Positions 46,401 through 59,400 of a stretch of DNA of 64,000 nucleotides are shown piece by piece. The notes under the pieces were generated by a model. That model ran no database searches. It was not told where the DNA came from and saw only the letters and a program-made list of their open reading frames with translations. The translations under genes were made by a program, and so were the position numbers. This DNA is from Delphinus delphis (Eukaryota; Chordata; Mammalia; Artiodactyla; Delphinidae), in NCBI RefSeq assembly GCF_949987515.2, contig NC_082695.1, forward strand, positions 89,052,104 to 89,116,103, in the 5' to 3' direction. Every line of letters begins with the position of its first letter. Position 1 is the first letter of the stretch.

Positions 46401-48200
46401 AGGCTAGGGTTATGGTTAGGGGACAGGGACGGTTTAGGGTCCAGGTGAGGGTACGGCAACGCTTTACGTGGAGCGTGCGTGTGAGGGCGCGGGTTAGTGT
46501 TAACGTACGGGTTAGGATTAGGGGACGGGTGAGGGTCAGGCTTCGGGGAAGGGTTAGTGTTAGGGTCCAGGCTAGGGTTATGGTTAGGGGACAGGGACGG
46601 TTTAGGGTCCAGGTGAGGGTACGGCAACGCTTTAGGGGGAGCGTGCGTGTGAGGGCGCGGGTTAGTGTTAGCGTACGGGTTAGGATTATGGGACTTGTGA
46701 GGGTCAGGCTTCGGGGAAGGGTTAGGGTTAGGGTTCGGGCTAGGGTTAGGGTTAGGGGACGGGGACGGTTTAGGGTCCAGGTGAGGGTACGGCAACGCTT
46801 TAGGGGGAGCGTGCGTGTGAGGGCGCGGGTTAGTGTTAGCGTACGGGTTAGGATTAGGGGACGGGTGAGGGTCAGGCTTCGGGGAAGGGTCAGGGTTAGG
46901 GTTCGGGCTAGGATTAGGGGACGGGGACGGTTTAGGGTCCAGGTGAGGGTACGGCAACGCTTTAGGGGGAGCGTGCGTGTGAGGGCGCGGGTTAGTGTTA
47001 GCGTACGGGTTAGGATTAGGGGACGGGTGAGGGTCAGGCTTCGGGGAAGGGTCAGGGTTAGGGTTCGGGCTAGGGTTAGGGTTAGGGGACGGGGACGGTT
47101 TAGGGTCCAGGTGAGGGTATGGCAACGCTTTAGGGGGAGCGTGCGTGTGAGGGCGTGGGTTAGTGTTAGCGTACGGGTTAGGATTAGCTCACGGGTGAGG
47201 GTCAGGCTTCGGGGAAGGGTCACGGTTAGGGTTTGGGGTAGGGTTAGGGTTAGGGGACGGGGACGGTTTAGGGTCCAGTTGAGGGTACGGCAAAGCTTTA
47301 GGGGGAGCATGCGTGTGAGGGCGCGCGTTAGTGTTAGCGAACGGGTTAGGATTAGGGGACGGGTGAGGGTCAGGCTATGGGGAAGTGTTAGGTTTAGGGT
47401 TCGGGATAGGGTTAGGAGTAGGGGACGGGGACAGTTTATGGTCCAGGTGAGGGTACGGCAACGCTTTAGGGGGAGCGTGCGTGTGAGGGCGCGGGTTAGT
47501 GTTAGCGTACGGGTTAGGATTAGGGGACGGGTGAGGGTCAGACTTCGGGGAAGGGTCAGGGTTAGGGTTCGGGCTAGGGTTAGGGTTAGGGGACGGGGAC
47601 GGTTTAGGGTCCAGGTGAGGGCACTGCAACGCTTTAGGGGGAGCGTGCGTGTGAAGGCGCGGGTTAGTGTTAGCGTACGGGTTAGGATTAGGGGACGGGT
47701 GAGGGTCAGGCTTCGGGGAAGGGTCAGGTTTAGGGTTCGGGCTAGGGTTAGGGTTAGGGGACGGGGACGGTTTAGGGTCCAGGTGAGGGTACGGCAACGC
47801 TTTAGGGGGAGCGTGCGTGTGAGGGCGCGGGTTAGTGTTAGCGTACGGGTTAGGATTAGGTCACGGGTGAGGGTCAGGCTTCGCGGAAGGGTCAGGGTTA
47901 GGGTTTGGGGTAAGGTTAGGGTTAGGGGACGGGGACGGTTTAGGGTCCAGGTGAGGGTACGGCAACGCTTTAGGTGGAGCGTGCGTGTGAGGGCGCGGGT
48001 TAGTGTTAGCGAACGGGTTAGGATCAGGGGACGTGTGAGGGTCAGGCTACGGGGAAGGGTTAGGGTTAGGGTTCGGGCTAGGGTTAGGGTTAGGGGACGG
48101 GGACGGTTTAGGGTCCAGGTGAGGGTACGGCAACGCTTTAGGGGGAGCGTGCGTGTGAGGGCGCGGGTTAGTGTTAGCGTACGGGTTAGGATTAGGGGAC
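43490..48200 (+). repeat. Higher-order repeats of 840 and 2010 bp
   Basis: 'tatgggacgggtgagg' followed by 'aggctagggttatgg' recurs at 43501 and 44341 (840 bp, 5 units). The rare 'gctttacgtggagcg' recurs at 44451 and 46461, and 'ggtcacggg' at 45849 and 47859 (both 2010 bp, 12 units minus one hexamer). 'ttggggtaggg' recurs at 45391 and 47233 (1842 bp, one unit fewer), so the copies differ by a whole-unit gain or loss. Confidence 0.8.
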
Positions 48201-48299
48201 GGGTGAGGGTCAGGCTTCGGGGAAGGGTTAGGGTTAGGGTTCGGGCTAGGGTTAGGGTTAGGGGACGGGGACGGTTTAGGGTCCAGGTGAGGGTACGGC

Positions 48300-51200
48300 A
48301 ACGCTTTAGGGGGAGCGTGCGTGTGAGGGCGCGGGTTAGTGTTAGCGTACGGGTTAGGATTATGGGACGTGTTAGGGTCAGGCTTCGGGGAAGGGTCAGG
48401 GTTAGGGTTCGGGCTAGGGTTAGCGTTAGGGGACGGGGACGGTTTAGGGTCCAGGTGAGGGTACGGCAGCGCTTTAGGGGGAGCGTGCGTGTGAGGGCGC
48501 GGGTTAGTGTTAGCGTACAGGTTAGGATTAGGGGACGGGTGAGGGTCAGGCTTCGGGGAAGGGTTAGGGTTAGGGTTCGGGCTAGGGTTAGGGTTAGGGG
48601 ACGGGGCGGTTTAGGGTCCAGGTGAGGGTACGGCAACGCTTTAGGGGGAGCGTGCGTGTGAGGGCGCGGGTTAGTGTTAGCGTACGGGTTAGGATTAGGG
48701 GACGGGTGAGGGTCAGGCTTCGGGGAATGGTTAGAGTTAGGGTTCGGACAAGGGTTAGAGTTAGGGGACGGGGACGGTTTAGGGTCCAGGTGAGGGTACG
48801 GCAACGCTTTAGGGGGAGCGTGCGTGTGAGGGCGCGGGTTAGTGTTAGCGTACGGGTTAGGATTAGGGGACGGGTGAGGGTCAGACTTCGGGGAAGTGTT
48901 AGGGTTAGAGTTCGGGCTAGGGTTAGGGTTAGGGGACGGGGACGGTTTAGGGTCCAGGTGAGGGTACAGCAACACTTTAGGGGGAGCGTGCGTGTGAGGG
49001 CGCGGGTTACTGTTAGCGTACGGGTTAGGATTTGGGGACGGGTGAGGGTCAGGCTTCGGGGAAGGGTTAGGGTTAGGGTTCGGGCTAGGGTTAGGGTTAG
49101 GGGACGGGGACGGTTTAGGGTCCAGGTGAGGGTACGGCAACGCTTTAGGGAAAGTGTGCGTGTGAGGGCGCGGCTTAGTGTTAGCGTACGGGTTAGGATT
49201 AGGGGACGGGTGAGGGTCAGGCTTCGGGGAAGGGTTAGGGTTAGGGTTCGGGCTAGGGTTAGGGTTAGGGGACGGGGACGGTTTAGGGTCCAGGTGAGGG
49301 TACGGCAACGCTTTAGGGGGAGCGTGCGTGTGAGGGCGCGGGTTAGTGTTAGCGTACGGGTTAGGATTATGGGACGTGTTAGGGTCAGGCTTCGGGGAAG
49401 GGTCAGGGTTAGGGTTCGGGCTAGGGTTAGCGTTAGGGGACGGGGACGGTTTAGGGTCCAGGTGAGGGTACGGCAGCGCTTTAGGGGGAGCGTGCGTGTG
49501 AGGGCGCGGGTTAGTGTTAGCGTACAGGTTAGGATTAGGGGACGGGTGAGGGTCAGGCTTCGGGGAAGGGTTAGGGTTAGGGTTCGGGCTAGGGTTAGGG
49601 TTAGGGGACGGGGCGGTTTAGGGTCCAGGTGAGGGTACGGCAACGCTTTAGGGGGAGCGTGCGTGTGAGGGCGCGGGTTAGTGTTAGCGTACGGGTTAGG
49701 TTTAGGGGACGGGTGAGGGTCAGGCTTCGGGGAAGGGTTAGGGTTAGGGTTCGGACTAGGGTTAGGGTTAGGGGACGGGGACGGTTTAGGGTCCAGGTGA
49801 GGGTACGGCAACGCTTTAGGGTGAGCGTACGTGTGAGGGCGTGGGTTAGTGTTAGCGTACGGCTTAGGATTAGGGGACGGGTGAGGGTCAGGCTTCGGGG
49901 AAAGGTCAGGGTTAGGGTTCGGTCTAGGGTTAGGGTTAGGGGACGGGGACGGTTTAGGGTCCAGGTGAGGGTACGGCATCGCTTTAGGGGGAGCGTGCGT
50001 GTGAGGGCGCGGGTTAGTGTTAGCGTACGGGTTAGGATTAGGGGACGGGTGAGGGTCAGGCTTCAGGGAAGGGTCAGGGTTATGGTTCGGGCTAGGGTTA
50101 GGGTTAGGGGACGGGGACGGTTTAGGGTCCAGTTGAGGGCACGGCAACGCTTTAGGGGGAGCGTGCGTGTGAGGGCGCGGGTTAGTGTTAGCGTACGGGT
50201 TAGGATTAGGGGACGGGTGAGGGTCAGGCTTCGGGGAAGGGTCAGGGTTAGGGTTCGGGCTAGGGTTAGGGTTAGGGGACGGGGACGGTTTAGGGTCCAG
50301 GTGAGGGTACGGCAACGCTTTAGGGGGAGCGTGCGTGTGAGGGCGCGGGTTAGTGTTAACGTACGGGTTAGGATTAGGGAACGGGTAGGGTCAGACTTCG
50401 GGGAAGTGTTAGGGTTAGAGTTCGGGCTAGGGTTAGGGTTAGGGGACGGGGACGGTTTAGGGTCCAGGTGAGGGTACGGCAACGCTTTAGGGGGAGCGTG
50501 CGTGTGAGGGCGCGGGTTAGTGTTAGCGAACGGGTTAGGATTAGGGGACGTGTTAGGGTCAGGCTTCGGGGAAGGGTCAGGGTTAGGGTTCGGGCTAGGG
50601 TTAGGGTTAGGGGACGGGGACGGTTTAGGGTCCAGGTGAGGGTACGGCAGCGCTTTAGGGGGAGCGTGCGTGTGAGGGCGCGGGTTAGTGTTAGCGTACG
50701 GGTTAGGATTAGGGGACGGGTGAGGGTCAGGCTTCGGGGAAGGGTTAGGGTTAGGGTTCGGGCTAGGGTTAGGGTTAGGGGATGGGGCGGTTTAGGGTCC
50801 AGGTGAGGGTACGGCAACGCTTTAGGGGGAGCGTGCGTTTGAGGGCGCGGGTTAGTGTTATTGTACGGGTTAGGATTAGGGGACGGGTGAGGGTCAGGCT
50901 TCGGGGAATGGTTAGAGTTAGGGTTCGGGCTAGGGTTAGAGTTACGGGACGGGGACGGTTTAGGGTCCAGGTGAGGGTATGGCAACGCTTTAGGGGGAGC
51001 GTGCGTGTGAGGGCGCGGGTTAGTGTTAGCGTACGGGTTAGGTTTAGGGGACGGGTGAGGGTCAGGCTTCGGGGAAGGGTTAGGGTTAGGGTTCGGACTA
51101 GGGTTAGGGTTAGGGGACGGGGACGGTTTAGGGTCCAGGTGAGGGTACGGCAACGCTTTAGGGGGAGCGTACGTGTGAGGGCGTGGGTTAGTGTTAGCGT

Positions 51201-54200
51201 ACGGCTTAGGATTAGGGGACGGGTGAGGGTCAGGCTTCGGGGAAAGGTCAGGGTTAGGGTTCGGGCAGGGGTTAGGGTTAGGGGACGGGGACGGTTTAGG
51301 GTCCAGGTGAGGGTACGGCAACGCTTTAGGGGGAGCGTGCGTGTGAGGGCGCGGGTTAGTGTTAGCGTACGGGTTAGGATTAGGGGACGGGTGAGGGTCA
51401 GGCTTCGGGGAAGGGTTAGGGTTAGGGTTCGGGCTAGGGTTAGGGTTAGGGTACGGGGACGGTTTAGGGTCCAGGTGAGGGTACAGCAACGCTTTAGGGG
51501 GAGCGTGCGTGTGAGGGCGCGGGTTAGTGTTAGCGTACGGGTTAGGATTAGGGGACGGGTGAGGGTCAGGCTTCGGGGAAGGGTTAGGGTTAGGGTTCGG
51601 GCTAGGGTTAGGGTTAGGGGACGGGGACGGTTTAGGGTCCAGGTGAGGGTACGGCAACGCTTTAGGGGGAGCGTGCGTGTGAGGGCGCGGGTTAGTGTTA
51701 GCGTACGGGTTAGGATTATGGGACGTGTTAGGGTCAGGCTTCGGGGAAGGGTCAGGGTTAGGGTTCGGGCTAGGGTTAGCGTTAGGGGACGGGGACGGTT
51801 TAGGGTCCAGGTGAGGGTACGGCAGCGCTTTAGGGGGAGCGTGCGTGTGAGGGCGCGGGTTAGTGTTAGCGTACAGGTTAGGATTAGGGGACGGGTGAGG
51901 GTCAGGCTTCGGGGAAGGGTTAGGGTTAGGGTTCGGGCTAGGGTTAGGGTTAGGGGACGGGGCGGTTTAGGGTCCAGGTGAGGGTACGGCAACGCTTTAG
52001 GGGGAGCGTGCGTGTGAGGGCGCGGGTTAGTGTTAGCGTACGGGTTAGGATTAGGGGACGGGTGAGGGTCAGGCTTCGGGGAATGGTTAGAGTTAGGGTT
52101 CGGACAAGGGTTAGAGTTAGGGGACGGGGACGGTTTAGGGTCCAGGTGAGGGTACGGCAACGCTTTAGGGGGAGCGTGCGTGTGAGGGCGCGGGTTAGTG
52201 TTAGCGTACGGGTTAGGTTTAGGGGACGGGTGAGGGTCAGGCTTCGGGGAAGGGTTAGGGTTAGGGTTCGGACTAGGGTTAGGGTTAGGGGACGGGGACG
52301 GTTTAGGGTCCAGGTGAGGGTACGGCAACGCTTTAGGGTGAGCGTACGTGTGAGGGCGTGGGTTAGTGTTAGCGTACGGCTTAGGATTAGGGGACGGGTG
52401 AGGGTCAGGCTTCGGGGAAAGGTCAGGGTTAGGGTTCGGTCTAGGGTTAGGGTTAGGGGACGGGGACGGTTTAGGGTCCAGGTGAGGGTACGGCATCGCT
52501 TTAGGGGGAGCGTGCGTGTGAGGGCGCGGGTTAGTGTTAGCGTACGGGTTAGGATTAGGGGACGGGTGAGGGTCAGGCTTCAGGGAAGGGTCAGGGTTAT
52601 GGTTCGGGCTAGGGTTAGGGTTAGGGGACGGGGACGGTTTAGGGTCCAGTTGAGGGCACGGCAACGCTTTAGGGGGAGCGTGCGTGTGAGGGCGCGGGTT
52701 AGTGTTAGCGTACGGGTTAGGATTAGGGGACGGGTGAGGGTCAGGCTTCGGGGAAGGGTCAGGGTTAGGGTTCGGGCTAGGGTTAGGGTTAGGGGACGGG
52801 GACGGTTTAGGGTCCAGGTGTCGGTACGGCAACGCTTTAGGGGGAGCGTGCGTGTGAGGGCATGGGATAGTGTTAGCTTACGGGTAAGGATTAGGGGACG
52901 GGTGAGGGTCAGGCTTCGGGGAAGGGTCAGGGTTAGGGTTCGGGCTAGGGTTAGGGTTAGGGGACGGGGACGGTTTAGGGTCCAGGTGAGGGTACGGCAA
53001 CGCTTTAGGGGGAGCGTGCGTGTGAGGGCGCGGGTTAGTGTTAACGTACGGGTTAGGATTAGGGGACGGGTAGGGTCAGACTTCGGGGAAGTGTTAGGGT
53101 TAGAGTTCGGGCTAGGGTTAGGGTTAGGGGACGGGGACGGTTTAGGGTCCAGGTGAGGGTACGGCAACGCTTTAGGGGGAGCGTGCGTGTGAGGGCGCGG
53201 GTTAGTGTTAGCGAACGGGTTAGGATTAGGGGACGTGTTAGGATCAGGCTTCGGGGAAGGGTCAGGGTTAGGGTTCGGGCTAGGGTTAGGGTTAGGGGAC
53301 GGGGACGGTTTAGGGTCCAGGTGAGGGTACGGCAGCGCTTTAGGGGGAGCGTGCGTGTGAGGGCGCGGGTTAGTGTTAGCGTACGGGTTAGGATTAGGGG
53401 ACGGGTGAGGGTCAGGCTTCGGGGAAGGGTTAGGGTTAGGGTTCGGGCTAGGGTTAGGGTTAGGGGATGGGGCGGTTTAGGGTCCAGGTGAGGGTACGGC
53501 AACGCTTTAGGGGGAGCGTGCGTTTGAGGGCGCGGGTTAGTGTTATTGTACGGGTTAGGATTAGGGGACGGGTGAGGGTCAGGCTTCGGGGAATGGTTAG
53601 AGTTAGGGTTCGGGCTAGGGTTAGAGTTACGGGACGGGGACGGTTTAGGGTCCAGGTGAGGGTATGGCAACGCTTTAGGGGGAGCGTGCGTGTGAGGGCG
53701 CGGGTTAGTGTTAGCGTACGGGTTAGGTTTAGGGGACGGGTGAGGGTCAGGCTTCGGGGAAGGGTTAGGGTTAGGGTTCGGACTAGGGTTAGGGTTAGGG
53801 GACGGGGACGGTTTAGGGTCCAGGTGAGGGTACGGCAACGCTTTAGGGGGAGCGTACGTGTGAGGGCGTGGGTTAGTGTTAGCGTACGGCTTAGGATTAG
53901 GGGACGGGTGAGGGTCAGGCTTCGGGGAAAGGTCAGGGTTAGGGTTCGGGCAGGGGTTAGGGTTAGGGGACGGGGACGGTTTAGGGTCCAGGTGAGGGTA
54001 CGGCAACGCTTTAGGGGGAGCGTGCGTGTGAGGGCGCGGGTTAGTGTTAGCGTACGGGTTAGGATTAGGGGACGGGTGAGGGTCAGGCTTCGGGGAAGGG
54101 TTAGGGTTAGGGTTCGGGCTAGGGTTAGGGTTAGGGTACGGGGACGGTTTAGGGTCCAGGTGAGGGTACAGCAACGCTTTAGGGGGAGCGTGCGTGTGAG

Positions 54201-54420
54201 GGCGCGGGTTAGTGTTAGCGTACGGGTTAGGATTAGGGGACGGGTGAGGGTCAGGCATCGGGGAAGGGTTAGGGTTAGGGTTCGGGGTAGGGTTAGGGTT
54301 AGGGGACGGGGACGGTTTAGGGTCCAGGTGAGGGTACGGCAACGCTTTAGGAGGAGCGTGCATGTGAGGGCGCGGGTTAGTGTTAGCGTACGGGTTAGGA
54401 TTAGGGGACGGGTGAGGGTC
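48300..54420 (+). repeat. Higher-order repeats of about 2517 and 2685 bp
   Basis: 'gggacgtgttagggtcagg' recurs at 48364, 49371 and 51720. 'ggcttaggattagg' with 'gttcggtctagg' recurs at 49861 and 52378 (2517 bp, 15 units minus 3). The stretch around 50385-51700 repeats at 53070-54390 (2685 bp, 16 units minus 3). The copies share single-base deletions ('acggggcgg' at about 48604, 49612 and 51960; 'gatggggcgg' at about 50781 and 53467), so the deletions predate duplication. Confidence 0.82.
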
Positions 54421-56407
54421 AGGCTTCGGGGAAGTGTCAAGGTTAGGGTTCGGGCTAGGGTTAGGGTTAGGGGATGGGGACGGTTTAGGGTCCAGATGAG
54501 GGTACGGCAACGCTTTAGGGGGAGAGTGCGTGTGAGGACGCGGGTTAGTTTTAGCGTACGCGTTAGGATTAGGTCACGTGTGAGGGTCAGGCTTCGGGGA
54601 AGGGTCAGGGTTAGGGTTCGGGCTAGGGTTAGGGTTAGGGGACGGGGACGGTTTAGGGTCCAGGTGAGGGTACGGCAACGCTTTAGGAGGAGCGTGTGTG
54701 TGAGGGCGCGGGTTAGTGTTAGCGTACGGGTTAGGATTAGGGGACGGGTGAGGGTCAGGCTTCGGGGAAGTGTTAGGGTTAGGGTTCGGGCTAGGGTTAG
54801 GGTTAGGGGACGGGGACGGTTTAGGGTCCAGGTGAGGGTACGGCAACGCTTTAGGGGGAGCGTGCGTGTGAGGGCGCGGGTTAGTGTTAGCGTAAGGGTT
54901 AGGATTAGGGGATGGGTGAGGGTCAGGCTTCGGGGAAGGGTTAGGGTTAGGGTTCGGGCTAGGGTTAGGGTTAGGGGACGGGGATGGTTTAGGGTCCAGG
55001 TGAGGGTACGGCAACGCTTTAGGGGGAGCGTGCGTGTGAGAGCGCGGGTTAGTGTTAGCGTACGGGTTAGGATTAGGGGACGGGTGAGGGTCAGGCTTCG
55101 GGGAAGGGTTAGGGTTAGGATTCGGGCTAGGGTTAGGGTTAGGGGACGGGGATGGTTTAGGGTCCAGGTGAGGGTACTGCAAAGCTTTAGGGGGAGTGTG
55201 CATGTGAGGGCGCGGGTTAGTGTTAGCGTACGGGTTAGGATTAGGGGACGGGTGAGGGTCAGGCTTCGGGGAAGGGTTAGGGTTAGGGTTCGGGCTAGGG
55301 TTAGGGTTTGGGGACGGGGACGGTTTAGGGTCCAGGTGAGGGTACGGCAACGCTTTAGGGGGAGCATGCGTGTGAGGGCGCGGGTTCGTGTTAGCGTACC
55401 GGTTAGGATTAGGGGACGGGTGAGGGTCAGGCATCGGGGAAGGGTTAGGGTTAGGGTTCGGGCTAAGGTTAGGGTTAGGGGACGGGGTCGGTTTAGGGTC
55501 CAGGTGAGTGTACGGCAACGCTTTAGGGGGAGCGTGCATGTGAGGGCGCGGGTTAGTGTTAGCGTACGGGTTAGGATTAGGGGACGGGTGAGGGTCAGGC
55601 TTCAGGGAAGTGTCAGGGTTAGGGTTCGGGCTAGGGTTAGGGTTAGGGGACGGGGACGGTTTAGGGTCCAGATGAGGGTACGGCAACGCTTTAGGGGGAG
55701 AGTGCGTGTGAGGACGTGGGTTAGTTTTAGCGTATGCGTTAGGATTAGGTCACGGGTGAGGGTCAGGCTTCGCGGAAGGGTCAGGGTTAGGGTTCGGGCT
55801 AGGGTTAGGGTTAGGGGACGGGGACGGTTTAGGGTCCAGGTGAGGGTAGGCAACGCTTTAGGGGGAGCGTGCGTGTGAGGGCGCGGGTTAGTGTTAGCGT
55901 ACGGGTTAGGATTAGGGGACGGGTGAGGGTCAGGCTTCGGGGAAGTGTCAGGGTTAAGGTTCGGGCTAGGTTTAGGGTTAAGGGACGGGGACGGTTTAGG
56001 GTCCAGGTGAGGGTACGGCAACGCTTTAGGGGGAGCGTGCGTGTGAGGGAGCAGGTTAGTGTTAGCGTACGGGTTAGGAGTAGGGGACGGGTGAGGGTCA
56101 GGCTTCGGGGAAGTGTCAGGGTTAGGGTTCGGGCTAGTGTTAGGGTTAGGGGACGGGGACGGTTTAGGGTCCAGGTGAGGGTACGGCAATGCTTTAGGGG
56201 GAGCGTGCGTGTGAGGGCGCGGGTTAGTGTTAGCGTACGGGTTAGGATTAGGGGACGGGTGAGGGTCAGGCTTCGGGGAAGGGTTACGGTTAGGGTTCGG
56301 GCTAGGGTTAGTGTTAGGGGACGGGGATGGTTTACGGTCCAGGTGAGGGTACGGCAACGCTTTAGGGGGAGCGTACGTGTGAGGGCGCGGGTTAGTGTTA
56401 GAGTACG

Positions 56408-59400
56408 GGTTAGGATTAGGGGACGGGTGAGGGTCAGGCTTCGGGGAAGTGTTAGGGTTAGGGTTCGGGCTAGGGTTAGGGTTAGGGGAAGGGGACGGTT
56501 TAGGGTCCAGGTGAGGGTACGACAACGCTTTAGGGGGAGCGTACGTGTGAGGGGGTGGGTTCGTGTTAGCGTACGGGTTAGGATTAGGGGACGGGTGAGG
56601 GTCAGGCTTCGGGGAAGGGTTAGGTTTAGGGTTCGGGCTAGGTTTAGGGTTAGGGGACGGGGACGGTTTAGGGTCCAGGTGAGGGTACGGCAACGCTTTA
56701 GGTGGAGCGTACGTGTGAGGGCGCGGGTTAGTGGTAGCGTACGGGTTAGGATTAGGGGACTGGTGGGGGTCAGGCTTCGAGGAAGGGTTAGGGTTAGGGT
56801 TTGGGCTAGGGTTACGGTTAGGGGACGGGGACGGTTTAGGGTCCAGGTGAGGGTACGGCAACGCTTTAGGAGGAGCGTGCGTGTGAGGGCGCGGGTTAGT
56901 GTTAGCGTACGGGTTAGGATTAGGTAACGGGTGAGGGTCAGGCTTCGGGGAAAGGTTAGGGTTAGGGTTCGGGCTAGGGTTAGGGTTAGGGGACGGGGAC
57001 GGTTTAGGGTCCAGGTAAGGGTACGGCAACGCTTTAGGGGTAGCGTGCGTGTGAGGGCGTGGGTTAGTGTTAGCGTACGGGTTAGGATTAGGGGACGGGT
57101 GAGGGTCAGGCTTCGGGGAAGGGTTAGGGTTAGGGTTCGGGCTAGAGTTAGGGTTAGGGGACGGGGACGGTTTAGGGTCCAGGTGAGGGTACGGCAACGC
57201 TTTAGGGGGAGCGTGCGTGTGAGGGCGCGGGTTAGTGTTAGCGTACGGGTTAGGATTAGGGGACGGGTGAGGGTCAGACTTCGGGGAAGTGTTAGGGTTA
57301 GAGTTCGGGCTAGAGTTAGGGTTAGGGGACGGGGACGGTTTAGGGTCCAGGTGAGGGTACGGCAACACTTTAGGGGGAGCGTGCGTGTGAGGGCGCGGGT
57401 TAGTGTTAGCGTACGGGTTAGGATTTGGGGACGGGTGAGGATCAGGCTTCGGGGAAGGGTTAGGGTTAGGGTTCGGGCTAGGGTTAGGGGACGGGGACGG
57501 TTTAGGGTCCAGGTGAGGGTACGGCAACGCTTTAGGGGGAGCGTGCGTGTGAGGGCGCGGGTTACTGTTAGCGTACGTGTTAGGATTAGGGGACGGGTGA
57601 GGGTCAGGCTTCGGGGAAGGGTTAGGGTTAGGGTTCGGGCTAGGGTTAGGGTTTGGGGACGGGGAAGGTTTAGGGTCCAGGTGAGGGTACGGCAACGCTT
57701 TAGGGGGAGCGTGCATGTGAGGGCGCGGGTTAGTGTTAGCGTACGGGTTAGGATTAGGGGATGGGTGAGGGTCAGGCTTCGGGGAAGGGTTAGGGTTAGG
57801 GTTCGGGCTAGGGTTAGGGTGCGGGGACGGGGACGGTTTAGGGTCCAGGTGAGGGTACGGCAACGCTTTAGGGGGAGCGTGCGTTTGAGGGCGCGGGTTA
57901 GTGTTAGCGCACTGGTTAGGATTAGGGGACGGGTGAGGGTCAGGCTTCGGGGAAGGGTTAGAGTTAGGGTTAGGGCTAGGGTTAGGGTTAGGGGACGGGG
58001 ACGGTTTAGGGTCCAGGTGAGGGTACGGCAACGCTTTAGGGGGAGCGTGCGTTTGAGGGCGCGGGTTAGTGTTAGCGCACTGGTTAGGATTAGGGGACGG
58101 TTGAGGGTCAGGCTTCGGGGAAGGGTTAGGGTTAGGGTTCGGGCTAGGGTTAGGGTTAGGGGACGGGGACGGTTTAGGGTCCAGGTGAGGGTACGGCAAC
58201 GCTTTAGGGGGAGCGTGCGTGTGAGGGGGCGGGTTAGTGTTAGCGTACTGGTTAGGATTAGGGAACGGGTGAGTGTCAGGCTTCGGGGAAGGGTTAGGGT
58301 TAGGGTTCGGGTTAGGGTTAGGGGACGGGGACAGTTTAGGGTCCAGGTGAGGGTACAGCAACGCTTTAGGGGGAGCGTGCGTGTGAGGGCGCAGGTTAGT
58401 GTTAGCGTACGGGTTAGGATTAGGGCACGGGTGAGGGTCAGGTTTCGGGGAAGGGTTAGGGTTAGGGTTCGGGCTAGGGTTAGGGTTAGGGGACGGGGAC
58501 GGTTTAGGGTCCAGGTGAGGGTACGGCAACGCTTTAGGGGGAGCGTTCGTGTGAGGGTGCGGGTTAGTGTTAGCGTACGGGTTAGGATTAGGGGACGGGT
58601 GAGGGTCAGGCTTCGGGGAAGGTTTAGGGTTAGGGTTCTGGCTAAGGTTAGTGTTAGGGGATGGGGACGGTTTATGGTCCAGGTGAGGGTACGGCGACGC
58701 TTTAGGGGGAGCGTGCGTGTGAGGGCGCGGGTTACTGTTAGCGTACGGGTTAGGATTAGGGGACGGGTGAGGGTCAGGCTTCGGGGAAGTGTTAGGGTTA
58801 GGGTTCGGGCTAGGGTTAGGGTTTGGGGACGGGGAAGGTTTAGGGTCCAGGTGAGGGTACGGCAACGCTTTAGGGGGAGCGTGCGTGTGAGGGCGCGGGT
58901 TAGTGTTAGCGTACGGGTTAGGATTAGGGGACGGGTGAGGGTCAGGCTTCGGGGAAGGGTTAGGGTTAGGGTTCGGGCTAGGGTTAGGGTGCGGGGACGG
59001 GGACGGTTTAGGGTCCAGGTGAGGGTACGGCAACGCTTTAGGGGGAGCGTGCATTTGAGGGCGCGGGTTAGTGTTAGCGTACTGGTTAGGATTAGGGGAC
59101 GGGTGAGGGTCAGGCTTCGGGGAAGGGTTAGAGTTAGGGTTAGGGCTAGGGTTAGGGTTAGGGGACGGGGACGGTTTAGGGTCCAGGTGAGGGTACGGCA
59201 ACGCTTTAGGGGGAGCGTGCGTGTGAGGGCGCGGGTTAGTGTTAGCGTACGGGTTAGGATTAGGGGACGGGTGAGGGTCAGGCTTCGGGGAAGGGTTAGG
59301 GTTAGGGTTCGGGCTAGGGTTAGGGTTAGGGGACGGGGACGGTTTAGGGTCCAGGTGAGGGTACGGCAACGCTTTAGGGGGAGCGTGCGTGTGAGGGCGC

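Larger units (their letters stand above)
33511..56407 (+). repeat. Array zone 2: 168-bp units with GTGCGT variant
   Basis: Units mostly read 'gagcgtgcgtgtgag' and 'gtccaggtgagg'. An island near 36.7-38.8 kb reverts to GTACGT. Several multi-unit higher-order repeats fill this zone (listed separately). A 192-bp unit with four extra hexamers lies at 42071-42262. Confidence 0.85.
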
